Shown here: piece by piece, positions 27,601-42,600 of the stretch
How positions within the stretch are numbered: position 1 is the first letter of the stretch
How the letters are laid out: each line of letters begins with the position of its first letter
Notes under the pieces: model-generated
What the model was told of the DNA's origin: nothing
The model's database searches: none
Seen by the model: only the letters and a program-made list of their open reading frames with translations
Assembly (NCBI GenBank): GCA_949126835.1
Contig: OX421492.1
Coordinates: 42,434,998 to 42,498,997, forward strand
DNA from: Anisus vortex
Lineage: Eukaryota; Mollusca; Gastropoda; Planorbidae
Reading direction: 5' to 3'
DNA length: 64,000 bases
Translations under genes and position numbers: made by a program

Positions 27601-30600
27601 AGCTGTTTTTATTCAGCAGATTTCCACAGTCTTTACGCCACTATTGGATCCAAGGGAATGACTTGCATAACTTGAGCCGAATACCGGAACGTAGCTGAAA
27701 ATGGTTGAATGCAATCAAATTTAATTTCAAACTGTAGATGGGACTCCATTCCCTGATTTTGTGTACAGGCTTATTTCATTAGTGTAGTTACAAATGTTAA
27801 ATAGTTTATATGCTTTCTTCAGCTGCTTTTTTCTCATTAAAGCATTATTTGTTTTTGCCTATGAGCACTTTATGGCTCCCACACTTTTGTATTAAAATTA
27901 CTATTAAATCAAAGAATATTTAACATAAACTTTTAAATAGAAAAATTAGATTTTAAGTTCTATTCCCCCAAATTATGCACAGAAGAATAGTTACACATGG
28001 AATAGATATTAATGGGAGAAAATAAAGATTATAAGAATCTGATAGAGAAAGATGTTTAAAAAGGCTTTATATAGACATATAGTCTATGTAAAGCCGAAAT
28101 TGCAAAAATTTAAACAATATATTGTGCCCATATGGACTAATATTATGTAGTGCTGGTTATGATGGTCCACCAGACTTAAAGCAGGTCCGGGCTTTAATTG
28201 ATAGAGGCATCAGGGGATATGAGTCTTATTTTTAGAGAAATGTGCCTTTATCTCCTAGCCTGTCATGACAACGTCAACTTTGATCAACACAAAAACTATT
28301 ATTCTTACTACTTTAGATAAGCCTTGATTATTTATGGTGACTTCAACATCAGCTATATTTGAAGGAGATGGACCAGTAATACATTGAATCTGTTCATTCT
28401 TCACTGACTGAATTTGACATTTTACACCACTAATCAAAACCTCTACTGTTTGCATTGTAGTTCTGTACATCATGTAAAGATAAACACAAATGAAATAAAA
28501 AATTAATACACAAAGATAGGTGTAAAATAATATTAATTATACATTATCACTTAGATAGTTAAAGATATATTTAATGTAGAAAATTACAATGAGAATAAAA
28601 GAACAACTCTCTATGTACCCAAAATCCGAACCAGTAATTGTTAGTAGAGTTCCACCAGCTGTACCACCTCTGGAAGGACTTACTGAAGTCACAGTTGATT
28701 TACTAGAGCTGTCATAATAATATGAAACTGAAAGTGTGCTGGATGCACCATTCACAATAGCCATAACATCACAGGGGCTAGAATTCCCTTTAAATAGAGA
28801 GATTAAAATAATTACATAAAAATAAAGTTCATTCAAATTGTGTCCTATATTTACATGAAGTGGCAATACTTTTAAATTTCATAAATGTACAAAAAACTAT
28901 AATTAATTGTTAATGAAAGAAACCCCTTTTAAGGTAACCGAAGCCACTCTGTCTAAGGTAAATTTAAACCAATCCAATTTTAAACATTGAATCCCAGCCC
29001 ATCCAATCTTAGGTACATGTAATTCAAAGCAAGCCCAAAATAAGTTTAAATATCAACTCACTCAATCTAAGGTAAATGTCAGTAAATCTAATCTAATGTA
29101 AATTTCAGCCACCTAATTTAATGTAAACGTCGATATATCCATTCTAAGGTAAATGTCAGTAAATCTAATCTAATGTAAATTTCAGCCACCTAATTTAATG
29201 TAAAAGTCAATTATCCAACTAAGATGAATTTCAGCCACCTAATTTAATGTAAAAGTCAATTATCCAACTAAGATGAATTTCAGCCACCCAATCTAATGTA
29301 AACGTCGATATATCCAATCTAAGGTAAATTTCAGCCACCCAATGTCAGTCCATCTAATCTAAGGCGAATTTAAGTAAAACAATATATGGTGAATGTCAGG
29401 CCCCTAATATAGCAAAATGTCATTCCATCCAATCTAAGGTAAATGTCAGTCACCTAATCTAAAGTAAGTTTTTAGTATACCTAATCTGAGGTAAATCCAG
29501 CTATTCATTGCAAAAGGAAAAAATAGTGAAATCAAAATATTTTAAAGGACTATTTTATTAACTAAAAAATATACTTAAATAAAATATGTCCTCAAAAGAT
29601 ATTATTTTATCAAGTAAATTATTTCAAAGATGAAATTGTTAGAAAAATATATCTAATAATAGTGCATAAATTAATTTTTAAAAGAAAAACTTAAATAGTA
29701 TAGGAAGGCAATCATTTGTCAACCTATTAATGCTAACACATAGATCTATATTTAACATTAAAAAACAATGTCTATTATTATGACATTTTAAATATAACAA
29801 GAAAAGTGATAAAAGTTTTATGAAGCTGCCTTGAAAGACTTACCATTTACAGGTGATGTTTTACACACATACTGAGAAGTAGTTACACTGACTTCACTAC
29901 AAACTTCTCCACAAATAGTAACTGCTGTCTTGCCTTGCAGAAATCCTGAACCACTTAAAGTTACATGTTGACCTCCATTTGGTGAACCTTTTAATTTTAA
30001 TATATATATATTGTTTAGTAAGAATGATACCAACAACTGACCTATATAAACCATTGCTTTTACTGATCATATATTATCCCTTACAGACCCAGGTGCATAT
30101 ATTTCCATCAATCTACTTATTCCCCTGCTTCCCCAAAGTGTATATTTCCATCAGCCAATTCTCTGTGACCCAGGACCATATATTTCCCTCTATGACGGGT
30201 GTCTATTTGAAGAACAAAAAAAAAGGATCTGACCTTTCACCATAGACTTAGGCAGAATGTTTATTCAATATATAGCTGAATAGTTCAATATTATTTCGCT
30301 TTTTCAATTATGAAAATTGACCAATTACTGGGATTTTTTTTTAAAGTGATGTTCTATTGGCCAATAGCAATTTACCTTCCACTAATATGGACTTGGAAGT
30401 TGATGAAACTTTTTTCTTATAAAATAATATTACTAATAAATCCAATAATTTAGTTGATTAGATGATTTTTTATAAGATAAGTTTAAAACAATTAGCTCCC
30501 TACATGTTTTTATCACTTTTTACAAACAAAGAAGTAAAAAATTAATTTTGGAACGCTATTGACGTTTTAGCCATTCTAAAATAAAGTCTGTGCCATAGGG

Positions 30601-33600
30601 CGTAATAAATAAAATAATAGCCAGAAATGGAGGTATGCATAGCATGAAAGTAGGTTGGGGACAAAGGGATGACATGCATAGAACAAATGGATCAAACAAT
30701 GGTTTTAAAAAATTTCTATATTTTAAAGAAATAAGTTACTCACCCTTTTGAGGACTAATGGTGAATGAACCAAGTTGGTATGTAAACTTAACATCACTAT
30801 TTGAGAATCCTTTTTGTTCAACAAATACTTGAATAGAAAATAGACCAGTGTTATGTGGACCAGTAGAGCATGTGATGGATGTATCACTTACATCTATCAT
30901 ATCTGTACAAACTACACCTCCAATCTTAAAAAAACACAACAAAGAAAAACTGTTATGCTAAGGAAACTATAGAAAAAAATCTCCTTGAAAATATAGTTAA
31001 AAGACATTGAAATAATAAAATATAAAAGCACTTAATGCATTAAATATAATGTAATTTAGTACATAGAAATAAACATTGAATCAAATTAAAAAACTGTAAC
31101 TCATTAGTTAAGATGTTGAATGTAGCCTACCTTTACTACTGGTGTTGTGTCTGCTGCTGGAGAAGTAAAGCCACTTCCTGATATTGTAATTACTGTGTTA
31201 CTTATTCCTTTATCTGGGCTTACACTTATTACCTTAGGTGTAGATGCCATAGAATAACTTAAACTCAAGACACCATACTGAACATTGTTAGAAACTATAG
31301 ATACTTTTGCTGAGCCTTCAGTATGAGCTGGAAGAATGCATTTGATCTGTTGATTATATTTGATACACAATGTTACTCTCATTCTTACCATTCTATGTCA
31401 GTCAATAAAATAAAAATAGACTTTGAAAGACATAGTTGCATTAATAAATTATACAGTATTATAGTTGAGTGAATGAAATTGTACCTGAGACAATGAAATG
31501 TCCACTAAAGGACAATCTAATGTATCCACTGTAACTGTTGTCTGCTGTGTAAAGCCATTGCCTTCAACCAACAGTAAAGCTCCACCATAAATACCAGATT
31601 TTTCAGGAGACTTGATTGCAGCAATAGGACTGCTATACACTAATTTTGTTGTAAAAGCCAAGCCATTGTTACCGACATATACTTTAATCTCATTTGGTCC
31701 AACGGGAAGTCTTCCAATGGTACAGATAATCTCATCTTTTTCTTTGTCTTGTTTCTGAATATTACAACTTTCATTACCAATAAACATTCTTACATCAGAT
31801 GAAGAAGTTAAATGAACACCAAGGAACTGCAATGTTGTTGTATCTAAAGATAAATATTGCACCATTTATATGATTTTAACAATAGCATCTTATAGTCATG
31901 TTGTAGTATAAAAATGTAAGACATAAATATATAGGCCTATTCATAAATTGGAAATTGTGGTCTAGTGGCAGCACAGATACTGATGGCTACATGACATAAA
32001 TTTTTGAAAAGTAAAGTATCCGGGGCATTGTGTTGGCCACAAAATCCTCTTGTATGCAATGACCTGAAAAATTGGTGCTTCGCTTGCCATATTAACAAAC
32101 TTGGTCCAAAAGGTATACTTTAAAATAAATATTGTAATAAATATTTTGAACCTATGTTTATTAAAGCTATAGTACTCTAGATTAAAACTATCAGTTCAAA
32201 CAGAATGGAGTATTCTTTTCACCCAGAAAAGTGCCAACTGTTAAGAGTATCCAAGTAAAAGAAACAAATAATAAGGCTACAAATTACTTCATTCATGGTA
32301 AAGACCTAACCTAACTAACAATCAAAGTATTTAGGATAATAATAAATGATAAGTTATCTTGGAATCCACCTATTGATGAAGTAATAAAAAATCTAACAAA
32401 ACAATACTCTTCATAAAAAGGAACTTCTACAAATTTAATAAGAACATAAAACTAAAATGCTATCTCACATAAGTTAAGACTTATACTGGAATATGCATCT
32501 TCTGTACCCATTAACTAAAGAGAACATTAGAAAATTAGAAAAAATTCATAAAAGATCTGCAATGGTCATTACTGGCAAATATTCACAACTGACAAAAGTA
32601 ACACAAATAGCTAAATCACTAAACCTAGAAACACTAGAGGACACAAGGGCAAAGAGTAAAGCATTACTAATACATAAGACATTCAATTCTAATTTAGAAA
32701 TACAACACAAAAACAATCTGTTACAATGCTCAGATAAACATAAAGACAAAAAACACTTTCCTTATCCTTTATGCAAGAACAAATGAATATAAGTACTCTT
32801 TCTTCCAAAGTGGCATCCAGGCTTGGAATGGGTTGCCTGAACAAACCAGGAAAAACAGTAACTTAAAATTATTTAAACACTAATAGAAATGCAGAACTAG
32901 ACTCAAACAATGGATGTGCATAGGACGCAATACACTTCTTTATAGAAGGAGTATCTGGAATGTATAAGATAATTTATAAGATAAACAAAGAAAGAAAAGT
33001 TTACCTTGAGATACATTTTCAGGTACAACACTAGCTATAGTTGGTGTGTATGCTTCTGTGGTAAAAAATGTGCAGTTATCTCCAGTACAATGAGCTTGAA
33101 CATAAGCAGATTTGGATTGCACAAAAGCATGGATTTTCTGCATACCTGCATAACAGCTCATTTCACATTTTGTCGTACACTCTATACTGGTGTAGCTAAC
33201 CTTTCCAACATCACACAACAAATACTAGTTCACAAGATGAAAATTAAAATGAATATGACTTTTAGTTTATTCTTCAATCATTCTTAAATATACTGAAACA
33301 AATTCTAGCTACAAATGAATGTGAGTTTTAGCCTATGGATAACACTTAGTGATTTTTTTAATTGTTAAGTTTTAATATTTCAGTGAAATATTTTTTAAAA
33401 AAATTAGTTTAAAAGAGACTGTTAAAGACCAGGTGGCTTCTGACTAAATACTTCACTGGATTTACACTCTGCAAATTTTTTTTATATTGGTTGATAATAG
33501 GTATATTGGTATAGTAATTTTATAAAGAAGATTTTGTAACCAAAAGTTTTTTTAATACAGTAAGATAGATGAAGCTTAAATATAAGTTATGGGCACAGAG

Positions 33601-36600
33601 GCAAGTGGCATCACATTTGACTGGCATACCAAATATACTGGGTTCAAATCCTGGTGAAGGCTAGTAATAAAATATCTAGCTTAGGTGAGTATAGGCCTAT
33701 TATTGGTATCAGAGCATAGGAAATGTTCATATGTGTTGGAAATATTTATAAGAAAGTGGTAAAGTTTATTAAGCTATAAAATATGTATACAAGAGTTTGT
33801 GCTCATTGCTAAAGATTTTCTTAATCTGTCATTATAATCATGTTTTTTCATCTTTTTCTTCTGAAAACATTAGACTAAGCTTGTTGTTTTTTTTAATATT
33901 ATATACATGCTTTCTTCCCTTAAACATTTTTCAAGGGAATCTTTTTCACTTAAAATTTAATTGAATAATATATCAGCCAGGGGTAATAACTTTAACAGCC
34001 TCAAAGTATTTTTCCCAGTGGTATTTAGTTATTTAACTAGATTTACTAAAGAACTAAGTTTAAAACATACTCTTTTTGATATTTTAAATAATGTTTAAAA
34101 TGCTCTTTAATTTTTATAAGCCAAACATTTTTTATAAAGATTAAATCAAAGTAAGTCTAAGATGTGATTTTATGTATTTACAAATTTATAGAAAAGTATT
34201 TAATAAACACCTTTTTTTTCTATCAGTTTTAAAATAAAATGTGCTCACTTTCAGAGCAATAGTTTCAATATTGATCTTTTTTCTACCATTTGCTTTTTAG
34301 TCAATGCTTATGTACACTTTCATGCAATGATTAGTCATTAGATGAATCCCCCAAAACTTACATCAAAATATACAGAAACAGTTTCAGCACTACCAGTGAA
34401 GCCAGAACCTGTAATAGTCATCCTGGTCCCACCAACTTTTGAACCTAAAGAACAAATACATTTGGTTGCTGAGTATTATGGACAAAGACTATTTTAATTA
34501 AGAGACATAACTTTTGTTTTCAACCCAGTAAGATGCAAACTTTAAATGTGCTGTTGTTTTTTTCAGACCAGTAAATAATTATAAGAAATAATTCTTTATA
34601 AAATCAGGGCTTTTTTTAACTGATAGGTGTTTTTTAGTAAAGAGATATTGTTTTATGGACTGGTCCTAAAAGCGGTACATTGACTAATTTGGATAATTAC
34701 ATTGTATAAATAAGTGTGAATTATTTTAAAAAATCTAGACAATATAAGCAATATAAGCCGGCTGGTCCAGCGGTTAGTTCACCAGACTGTCAACCAAAAA
34801 CCAACTAACACGTCGCAGGTTCTATCCCTGCCACCGACGGATCCCTGTCGCCCTGCAGGAGTTTTTGGCCTAGTGGACGTAATAGTCTTCTATCTAGCAG
34901 GAACGTCTGTAAACTTATAAGATAAACTTATAAGAAATATTATCTTAATTTAAAAAATTGTGTTTTTGTTTGAGTCACTGTCTCCGTAGTCAAATACAAG
35001 GAAGAAAGAAATGTGGACAGTGTGTGGCCACTGTTCTATCTACACTTGTTATGTTTTCTTCTTGTACATCAACAGTCAATTGTTGGCTATAGCCTAGCCT
35101 TTGAATTGCATACACATTTATTAATAATTTACCATTTGGTGTCTTTGTAAGATTTATTTGGTAAACCTTTTATTGGCTGGCTTGATTTATTTGAGTATTT
35201 ATTGGATTAGTTCTTTAACATTTTTGTGCTTAACCTTTAATGGTTGGAATTAAACAAAATTATTTGGTTGATATATGTTGTATTTTCATGATTATTTTTA
35301 TTACTATTATTACTAGGTCAGGATTAACCTGGCCTATCATTGATTTCTTTTAGGGTTTAATTTTACAGGTTGTTTCTCTTGTAGATAAATAGTATAGCTT
35401 CTCTAGGAGATAAATTGTATAGTTTCACTTGTAGATAAATAGTATAGTTTCTCAAGAGATAAATTGTATAGTTTCTCTTGTAGATAAATAGTATAGTTTC
35501 TCTAGGAAATAAATTGTATAGTTTCACTTGTAGATAAATAGTATAGTTTCTCAAGAGATAAATTGTATAGTTTCTCTTGTAGATAAATAGTATAGTTTCT
35601 CTAGGAAATAAATTGTATAGTTTCACTTGTAGATAAATAGTATAGTTTCTCAAGAGATAAATTGTATAGTTTCTCTTGTAGATAAATAGTATAGTTTCTC
35701 TAGGAGATAAATTGCATAGTTTCTCTGAAAGATAAATACTTTAGTTTCTCTTGAAGATAAATATTATAGTTACTGTTGGTGATTACCAGGGGAAATTTTG
35801 TTAAAATAACTTTTATCAACAGTCTTTTTTTATAAATGCACTAAATTTGTGAAAAATGTTTGTACCACGAAAGTTCAGCCTGCCCTGAAAAAAATTTCTG
35901 GCTTGGCCCCTGGTGATAACATTAGTTTATCAAGGGGTTTAATTATATGGGGGTTGTTTCTCTTGGAGATATAAAGTATAGTATTTTTTGCTAGTGGTTT
36001 TTCTTGGGGTAAAATGTATAATATATTTTTTATTACTACTATTACAATGTCAGGTTAACTCTGCTTATTATTGGTTTCTTTTACTAGTTATTTCCCTTGG
36101 GGATAAATTAAACAACTAAATCTTGATAATATAGCTGGGAATGATGATTTATAGAGTGTTTGCAATAGGCGGAGCTTAAGTTTTTTAGTGACGTCATTTG
36201 TAAATAGAAGCCACTATTGAGGAACAAATATGGCATATGGCGAAGTTGTTCTTATCATGCCAAATTCACATATGAATATTGGCTATCCTACTAAAAAATA
36301 AGGAGCTAAATAGTAGTACTGCAGATTAATTGATTAATGTGATTAGGCTAGGGCCGGCTAGACCTATTTACACTTTCAATTTCACTTTATAGGCCTACAC
36401 TTTTAATGTTTCGTAGGCTAGGCTAATTGGCTAATGGCTAATTAGGGCAGCTACGATGCAAAGTGATAGTGTTGGTGAATATCTAGTCTAGTCAAGTCAC
36501 TAATAGGCTCACATTGTCTATGATCTATGTCTATGATAATAATAAAATAGCCTATTTTATTTAACAGACATAATAAAGCTTAAATCTTAATAAGACTTAA

Positions 36601-39600
36601 AACACAAAACATCATTTAAAAAAAGCTCGAGCCTATATGAAACTTTATTAATACAGCGGCCATTGTACTTGTACACCACTATACAAAGTAAACAAAAATC
36701 ACGTGCTTTTTGTCACGTGATTGCAAACGCCCTATTGTTAAATCTGAACAAAATGTTTTAAAATATGATTATGTTTAGAGGTTGAAATAGTGTCTTTATG
36801 GTGTCATATGATATGAGTTTATTTTGATTTTCCTAAGTTTATTAGATAAGTCTAGTGTTAGAGATTTTTTGCAATCTGTCTGGTTTATTATAATTGCCTT
36901 GAACCGACATTGCTGACAGAACTCCCAAATTCCCTAACTACATATTAAATGTCTCTTATTCTTTTTGACTGTTGGGATGCCACAGATGACATAAATACTA
37001 TCATCATTTATTTCTCTCACCTTCCTGCCCTTCTCATGGCATAGTCCATCCTCAAATCCCTGACATTATCTTCCCATAATTTTTTCTGTCATCCATTTTT
37101 TCTCTCTCCTCTGGTTTTTAACCAATCCCTTTGTGCTTTTGATTTATTCACAAAACCTTATCATTGCCAGTTGCCAGCCTTACAAAAAAGTTAATGTTTG
37201 CCCAGATTTTTACTTAAAATTTCTATAAAATGATATGTTTCAAGAAGCTAAATGTCAAATCTATCAAAGGTAAATGTACCAACAATTGAAACAGTACCCT
37301 GTGAAGGGGAGATCATTGAAATTGTTGGAAGCAATATATATCTGTTTATCTGCTGAGAATTTGTTAATAATCCATATCCAAGGTTTTTCACTCTCACTTT
37401 GAAAGGATGACTGTCTATTCAGCAAAACAAAACAGAAATTCATAACATTTAATTTTGATAATACAGCCGCAAAAAGACTAACAAAGTATACATTCAAAAT
37501 TTTAAATAAGATCTAGTTCTTAGCAGTAGTTCTTAGGGTTAAAAGACAATTTTGTTCATTTAGGTATAGTTCTTACAATGCCTTGGTTTAATTAGGACAG
37601 AAAAGTTTAATTAAAGACCATGTTAACTGAAAATGACTTTCTTGCCATTAGTTTATTAATCCCCAATGGGCACACCATGTCGTATAGGTGGAGAAAGAAC
37701 ATGATTTCCACGATTTGGTGGTTTCCACATTTTTTCCTCATCAATACAAATGTGGTGTGCTCGCTGGGTTATAACTAACAAAGATGTATAATTTTCTTAA
37801 GGGGATGATAAAGACTTCAAAAATCACTTTTAGGTCATTAAACTAGTTAATTATAAATTTTCATTTAAGTTACTCTAGCCATTTATAACCATCATTTAAA
37901 AATTACATATATTTCAAAGCTTCCACGAGAATTTGTTAAAGTCATAAAAGAATTTTGTACTTACCTCCAACAGAGGGTTTGTTTAAACTACTTATAGAGA
38001 ACTCAATAGATGATGACGTAGCTGACTTTATGGTGCAAACAGTTCTTTCATAGAAAATTTCATTTTGGCACAGCTATTCAAAATCAATATAAGACAAACA
38101 ATTTTAAACAGGTGATAGTTAAGATAAGTTGAATATCTAAGTATAAAGTTTTCAGTTAATTAAATGATAATTGTATGCTAAAATTAGAGCTGTAAACATT
38201 CAAAAACTTATTAAAACAAAGATTTTAATTTTAATTAATTTTAATATGAAATGCACTCTTAATTTTAGTAAATTGTTTGTCATATGTATAAGATTTATTT
38301 TGAACATTTTTTAAATATATTTTTTTTTTACTCTCAGAAATACCTAGTAAGAAATCTTATTTATACAATTAAGTATCACTTTGTATAATATTATACAAAC
38401 CCATAAAAAAAAAAGATAATTTTTAAATTAATAAAAACCTCTTACCTCATTTCCAAATCCCTGACCAGTGATGGAAATCTCATCTGTTAATATTCCTTCA
38501 TTCTTGCTTAATGAGACAAAAACAGGGGAAAAGCACTTGAAGAATTTAAATTGAAATTTATTAGATGAGACTTCAAACTTTGCATTTTCTTGACATGATG
38601 GTATTGCAGAGGTATAGTCTGTACAGGCTTCCCTGTTACTCTGCTTTGGCATGTCTGTGCCTAAAGAAAATGATAAAACTTTGGTTGATAACGGTAAAAA
38701 AAAATGTGTTTAAAATTAAATGTTAGGCCTACATATTATATAAGTAACCGGTGGGAACTGTTTTTATTGTTTTAGCTAAACTTTAAGTTGGCAGCAAAAA
38801 CAATTACTGGTTGGAGATACTAGTTTTCTTTTGTTGAGAATCTATATTTTTTTATTATACCAGGCCCAGATGTGTGGCACCGATTTTGGAAGATTTAAAA
38901 AGGGAAAGGTCAAGGATATTTGGCATGGACCTATATTATGAGGCTAACAAGCATTGATATTATGAGGCTTTGTGCACATAGCTTTGCGATGTTGTGATTT
39001 ACTGTTAATAAAAATAAGTCCTAAATTTTATAGCAATTTTTTTCACTATTTACTCTGTCCAGTGTATTTGTGCACTCATGTTATGTGTAGTATCGTGCTC
39101 ACTGTGTTGTTAATTTGTAGTATTGTGTTGCTAGTGTTGCTTTGTAGTATAAATGCTAGTTAAGTACTGATTGTAGACAATCACTCTGGGTTTCTGTCTG
39201 TCAAGGTAGTTCAGACCTAGACCCTAATTTTTCTGCTCTCTTTTTGGGTACCTTCATACATATAAGAAAAGAGATAATCTTTTTATATAATTTAGCCAAT
39301 TAAATTACTACTTGATGTGCAATTTACACTTACTGGTTATATATTTAGCTTCAATTCCTAAAGCTTTAATCGATAGCTCAACAGAGTATGACTGGAGATC
39401 AACCACTATAACTTTGCCTCTAAAGTAAAGAGTTTCTCTAGAGTCCAAGTAACCTGTCCAGTAATAATAAGTTCCAACTGCTGTAAAGTGATGGGTAAAA
39501 CTGCCTGCAAGTAAAACATTAATTTTAGCTTGAAAAAAAAGGCATTTCAGGTAAAGATTTGTTTTAAGAATGAATCATTTTAAGCAAGGTTTAATTGTAG

Positions 39601-42600
39601 TTGTAACAAAAACAAAATCTTATTGAACAATTAAATTTGTGTGAGTTATTTTTTCATTGAAATGTAAATGGTAATTTTTTTTAAATATTGTTATTGCTAC
39701 ATAAGATAAAATAATTGTTAATTCAAATGTTTTATTAAATGGTAATCACAATAACTGAAATATGTTTCATTTAAAGAAATATATAAAATCAATCTAAATA
39801 ATGTTTCTTTAAATGTAAAAATACAACTGAAATATGCATTTCTTTTAACTAATGCGAAATTAATACATAATATAAAAAAGTATGTGACTTAAACCAGTAC
39901 AGTGGTACCTCGGGTTACAAACTTAATTTGTTACTGAATTTGGTTTGTTACCTGAAATGTTCGTGTTCCAAGATAAAAGAAATTGTTCTTTTTTTATTAG
40001 CATCCAGTCGATGACCTTACAATTGGCAAATAATATGTGTACATCAAGTATTACATAAATAGAAAGAAAACAACCAAATAAAAAAAAATGCTTTTTATTG
40101 ATAATAATAATAATAATGGTGCTTGTTTAGCGCATATATCGATGATGGCAGTTCTATGCGCAGACAACAGTTACAGAATACAGACAACGAACAACAGAAG
40201 AAAATGTAAATATGTTTACGCAAATACTGCTAACAAAATAGGTGAGTCTTCAGCTGGCTCCTGAAGGTGTTAACGCTAGGCGAAGTTGTAATGGGAGGTG
40301 ATTTCAAGCAGACGGTCCCGTGTAGGAGAATGCATGCTGGCCAGCTGACACTAGCCTCACACGAGGGATCCACCCAGTAAGCGTCTCAGAAGCCAAATGA
40401 AGTGGACGGGATTGGGTGTAGAGATCAATACAGAAGCAAAGGTAATCCTGAGCAGAGTTATTCAGGCATTTATAGCAAAGAGAATCCAGCTTATATGGGT
40501 AGCCAGTGCAGAGATCGGAGCATAGGATTGATATTATTTGACTTCTTCTTCTTAAGGACTAGTCGGGCTGCGCAGTTCTGGATACGTTGGAGTCCTTGAA
40601 GGGAGGAGGCCGAGAGACCAGCCAAGAGCGAATTGCAATAGTCCAAGCAGGATAAGAGGAGAGAGATGACAAGCTTAACACAAGCTTCCTTGGTGAGATA
40701 ACGATGGATGGCAGCAATATGACGCAGATGGAAGAAGCAGATTTTGGTGAGGAAGGATGTGTGGGGCTGCATGGACAGCGTGGAGATCCAGATTAAGAGA
40801 CTTTTTTCAACTTTCTCTCAAATTTGAGGTCTTTGCTTCTGCAGATTAGTTACACATTTAGCCACATCAACTGATTTGAGTAGCTCTTTGTTCTTTATGG
40901 TAATGTACTTATGCAGTACTGATTAGCGATGTCACACACGCGAAGGCCAGTTACATATTACATAATTATTTATTTCTTTAGCTTCAATTTTATAAATTTG
41001 TGCTTCCTAGATGCACCACTACAATTCTTCTAACTCAAAATTGATAGGGTTAGCAAGACATTAATAAAAGAGTAAATCTGAACAGAGTGCCACTGCTAAG
41101 AAATCTGTTACTTGTTGCTGTGTAGTAAGAATAATGAAATCAGGGTTTGCTCATGCATGCAAAACTAGGATAGGCCCACTAGGCTAGCACTAAGTACCGC
41201 GAGGTCTCCATTTGTACTGTGAGTGATCATTTGTCGCCAACATTATACCTTCCTATCTGTCTCTCTTCATTCGTAACCTGAGACAAAATATTTTCTAAAT
41301 TGTTGTTAGTAACCTGAATCGTTTATAACCTGAGGTACTACTGTATTTCTGCTAGATAATAACTACTGCAACTTGACATTATGGATTAAAATGTACTGCA
41401 GCCATTTGTAAATTTGCTCAGGCATGAAACAGCAGCAACCCAAAGATATCTTTTAAACCAAAATTTTTGAAGCTGTTATTGTCTCCTTACATTCTATTCT
41501 CAAAATACTTACTTACTACAAAACTATAATGAGCATTCAGTACTTTTCCCTAGCTTATACTTTAGTTTTAAAAAAGTGATTTTACCTTTGCGGGAACGAG
41601 GTCCAGAATTGAATCCATTGGGCAAAGTTTCCAGATCATAAGAAGTAGCAGTTTGTCTAACACTGTAAACTATATCAGAGACATATTGTGGTGTCTGCCA
41701 TGTCCATGTTATGTAGTCACCTACATTCACTGTGATTGGATCTTTATCCCAGGCATAGCCATAGCCTAAAACTATAATAAAAAGAAACTTACAAAAGAGT
41801 AACTATTAATTGTAATACATCTTCTTTGCTCAACCTCCTTAAAAGCTTAAGGTGATGGATTATAATATTATTGTTTCTTCTACTAACGAAGCTTGGGTAA
41901 TACCAAAGACTTTAATAAGATGAACTCACTTTGATATTTCTGCTATTTGATAACTTGACATACTCTGTTTGATATTTCTGCTATTTGATAACTTGACATA
42001 CTCTGTTTGATATTTCTGCTATTTGATAACTTGACATACTCTGTTTGATATTTCTGCTATTTGATAACTTGACATACTCTGTTTGATATTTCTGCTATTT
42101 GATAACTTGACATACTCTGTTTGATATTTCTGCTATTTGATAACTTGACATACTCTGTTTGATATTTCTGCTATTTGATAACTTGACATACTCTGTTTGA
42201 TATTTCTGCTATTTGATAACTTGACATACTCTTTTTTGGAATTCCCTATCACACCCGGTCCTCTAGACTTTAAGAAAAGTAATTTGCCGTTCATTTTCTC
42301 AATGGAAAATAAAGATTAATATCAAAAGTTATATACAGCAAAAGTCTTTAGGCATGTTTAGGAGTCGCTTAGGACAGCATTATTGGCTGCACATGGGAAA
42401 ACAACACTTAAGCTCTAAAAATAGAGAAAGCAATCCATCTTATTATAGTCTTTGGTATTACTAATAATACTTTAACTATTTTGCAAAGTGTATTCTTTAT
42501 TTATATCACTAACTAAAATTTAAAATGAACAGGACAAATATTACCTCTGTGTAGACCTGTTGCAGACACAGTGTGATATTTCCCTGTGTCACCAATACGA

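Noticed and set aside
33590..33670. Functional tRNA gene
   Set aside because: A and B boxes are imperfect and no full cloverleaf can be drawn; it looks like a SINE head or pseudogene.
35363..35653. 96-codon minus-strand open frame with repeated YTIYLQVKLYN-type peptide
   Set aside because: It is the translation of the 25-bp/99-bp minisatellite; the regular peptide comes from the DNA period.
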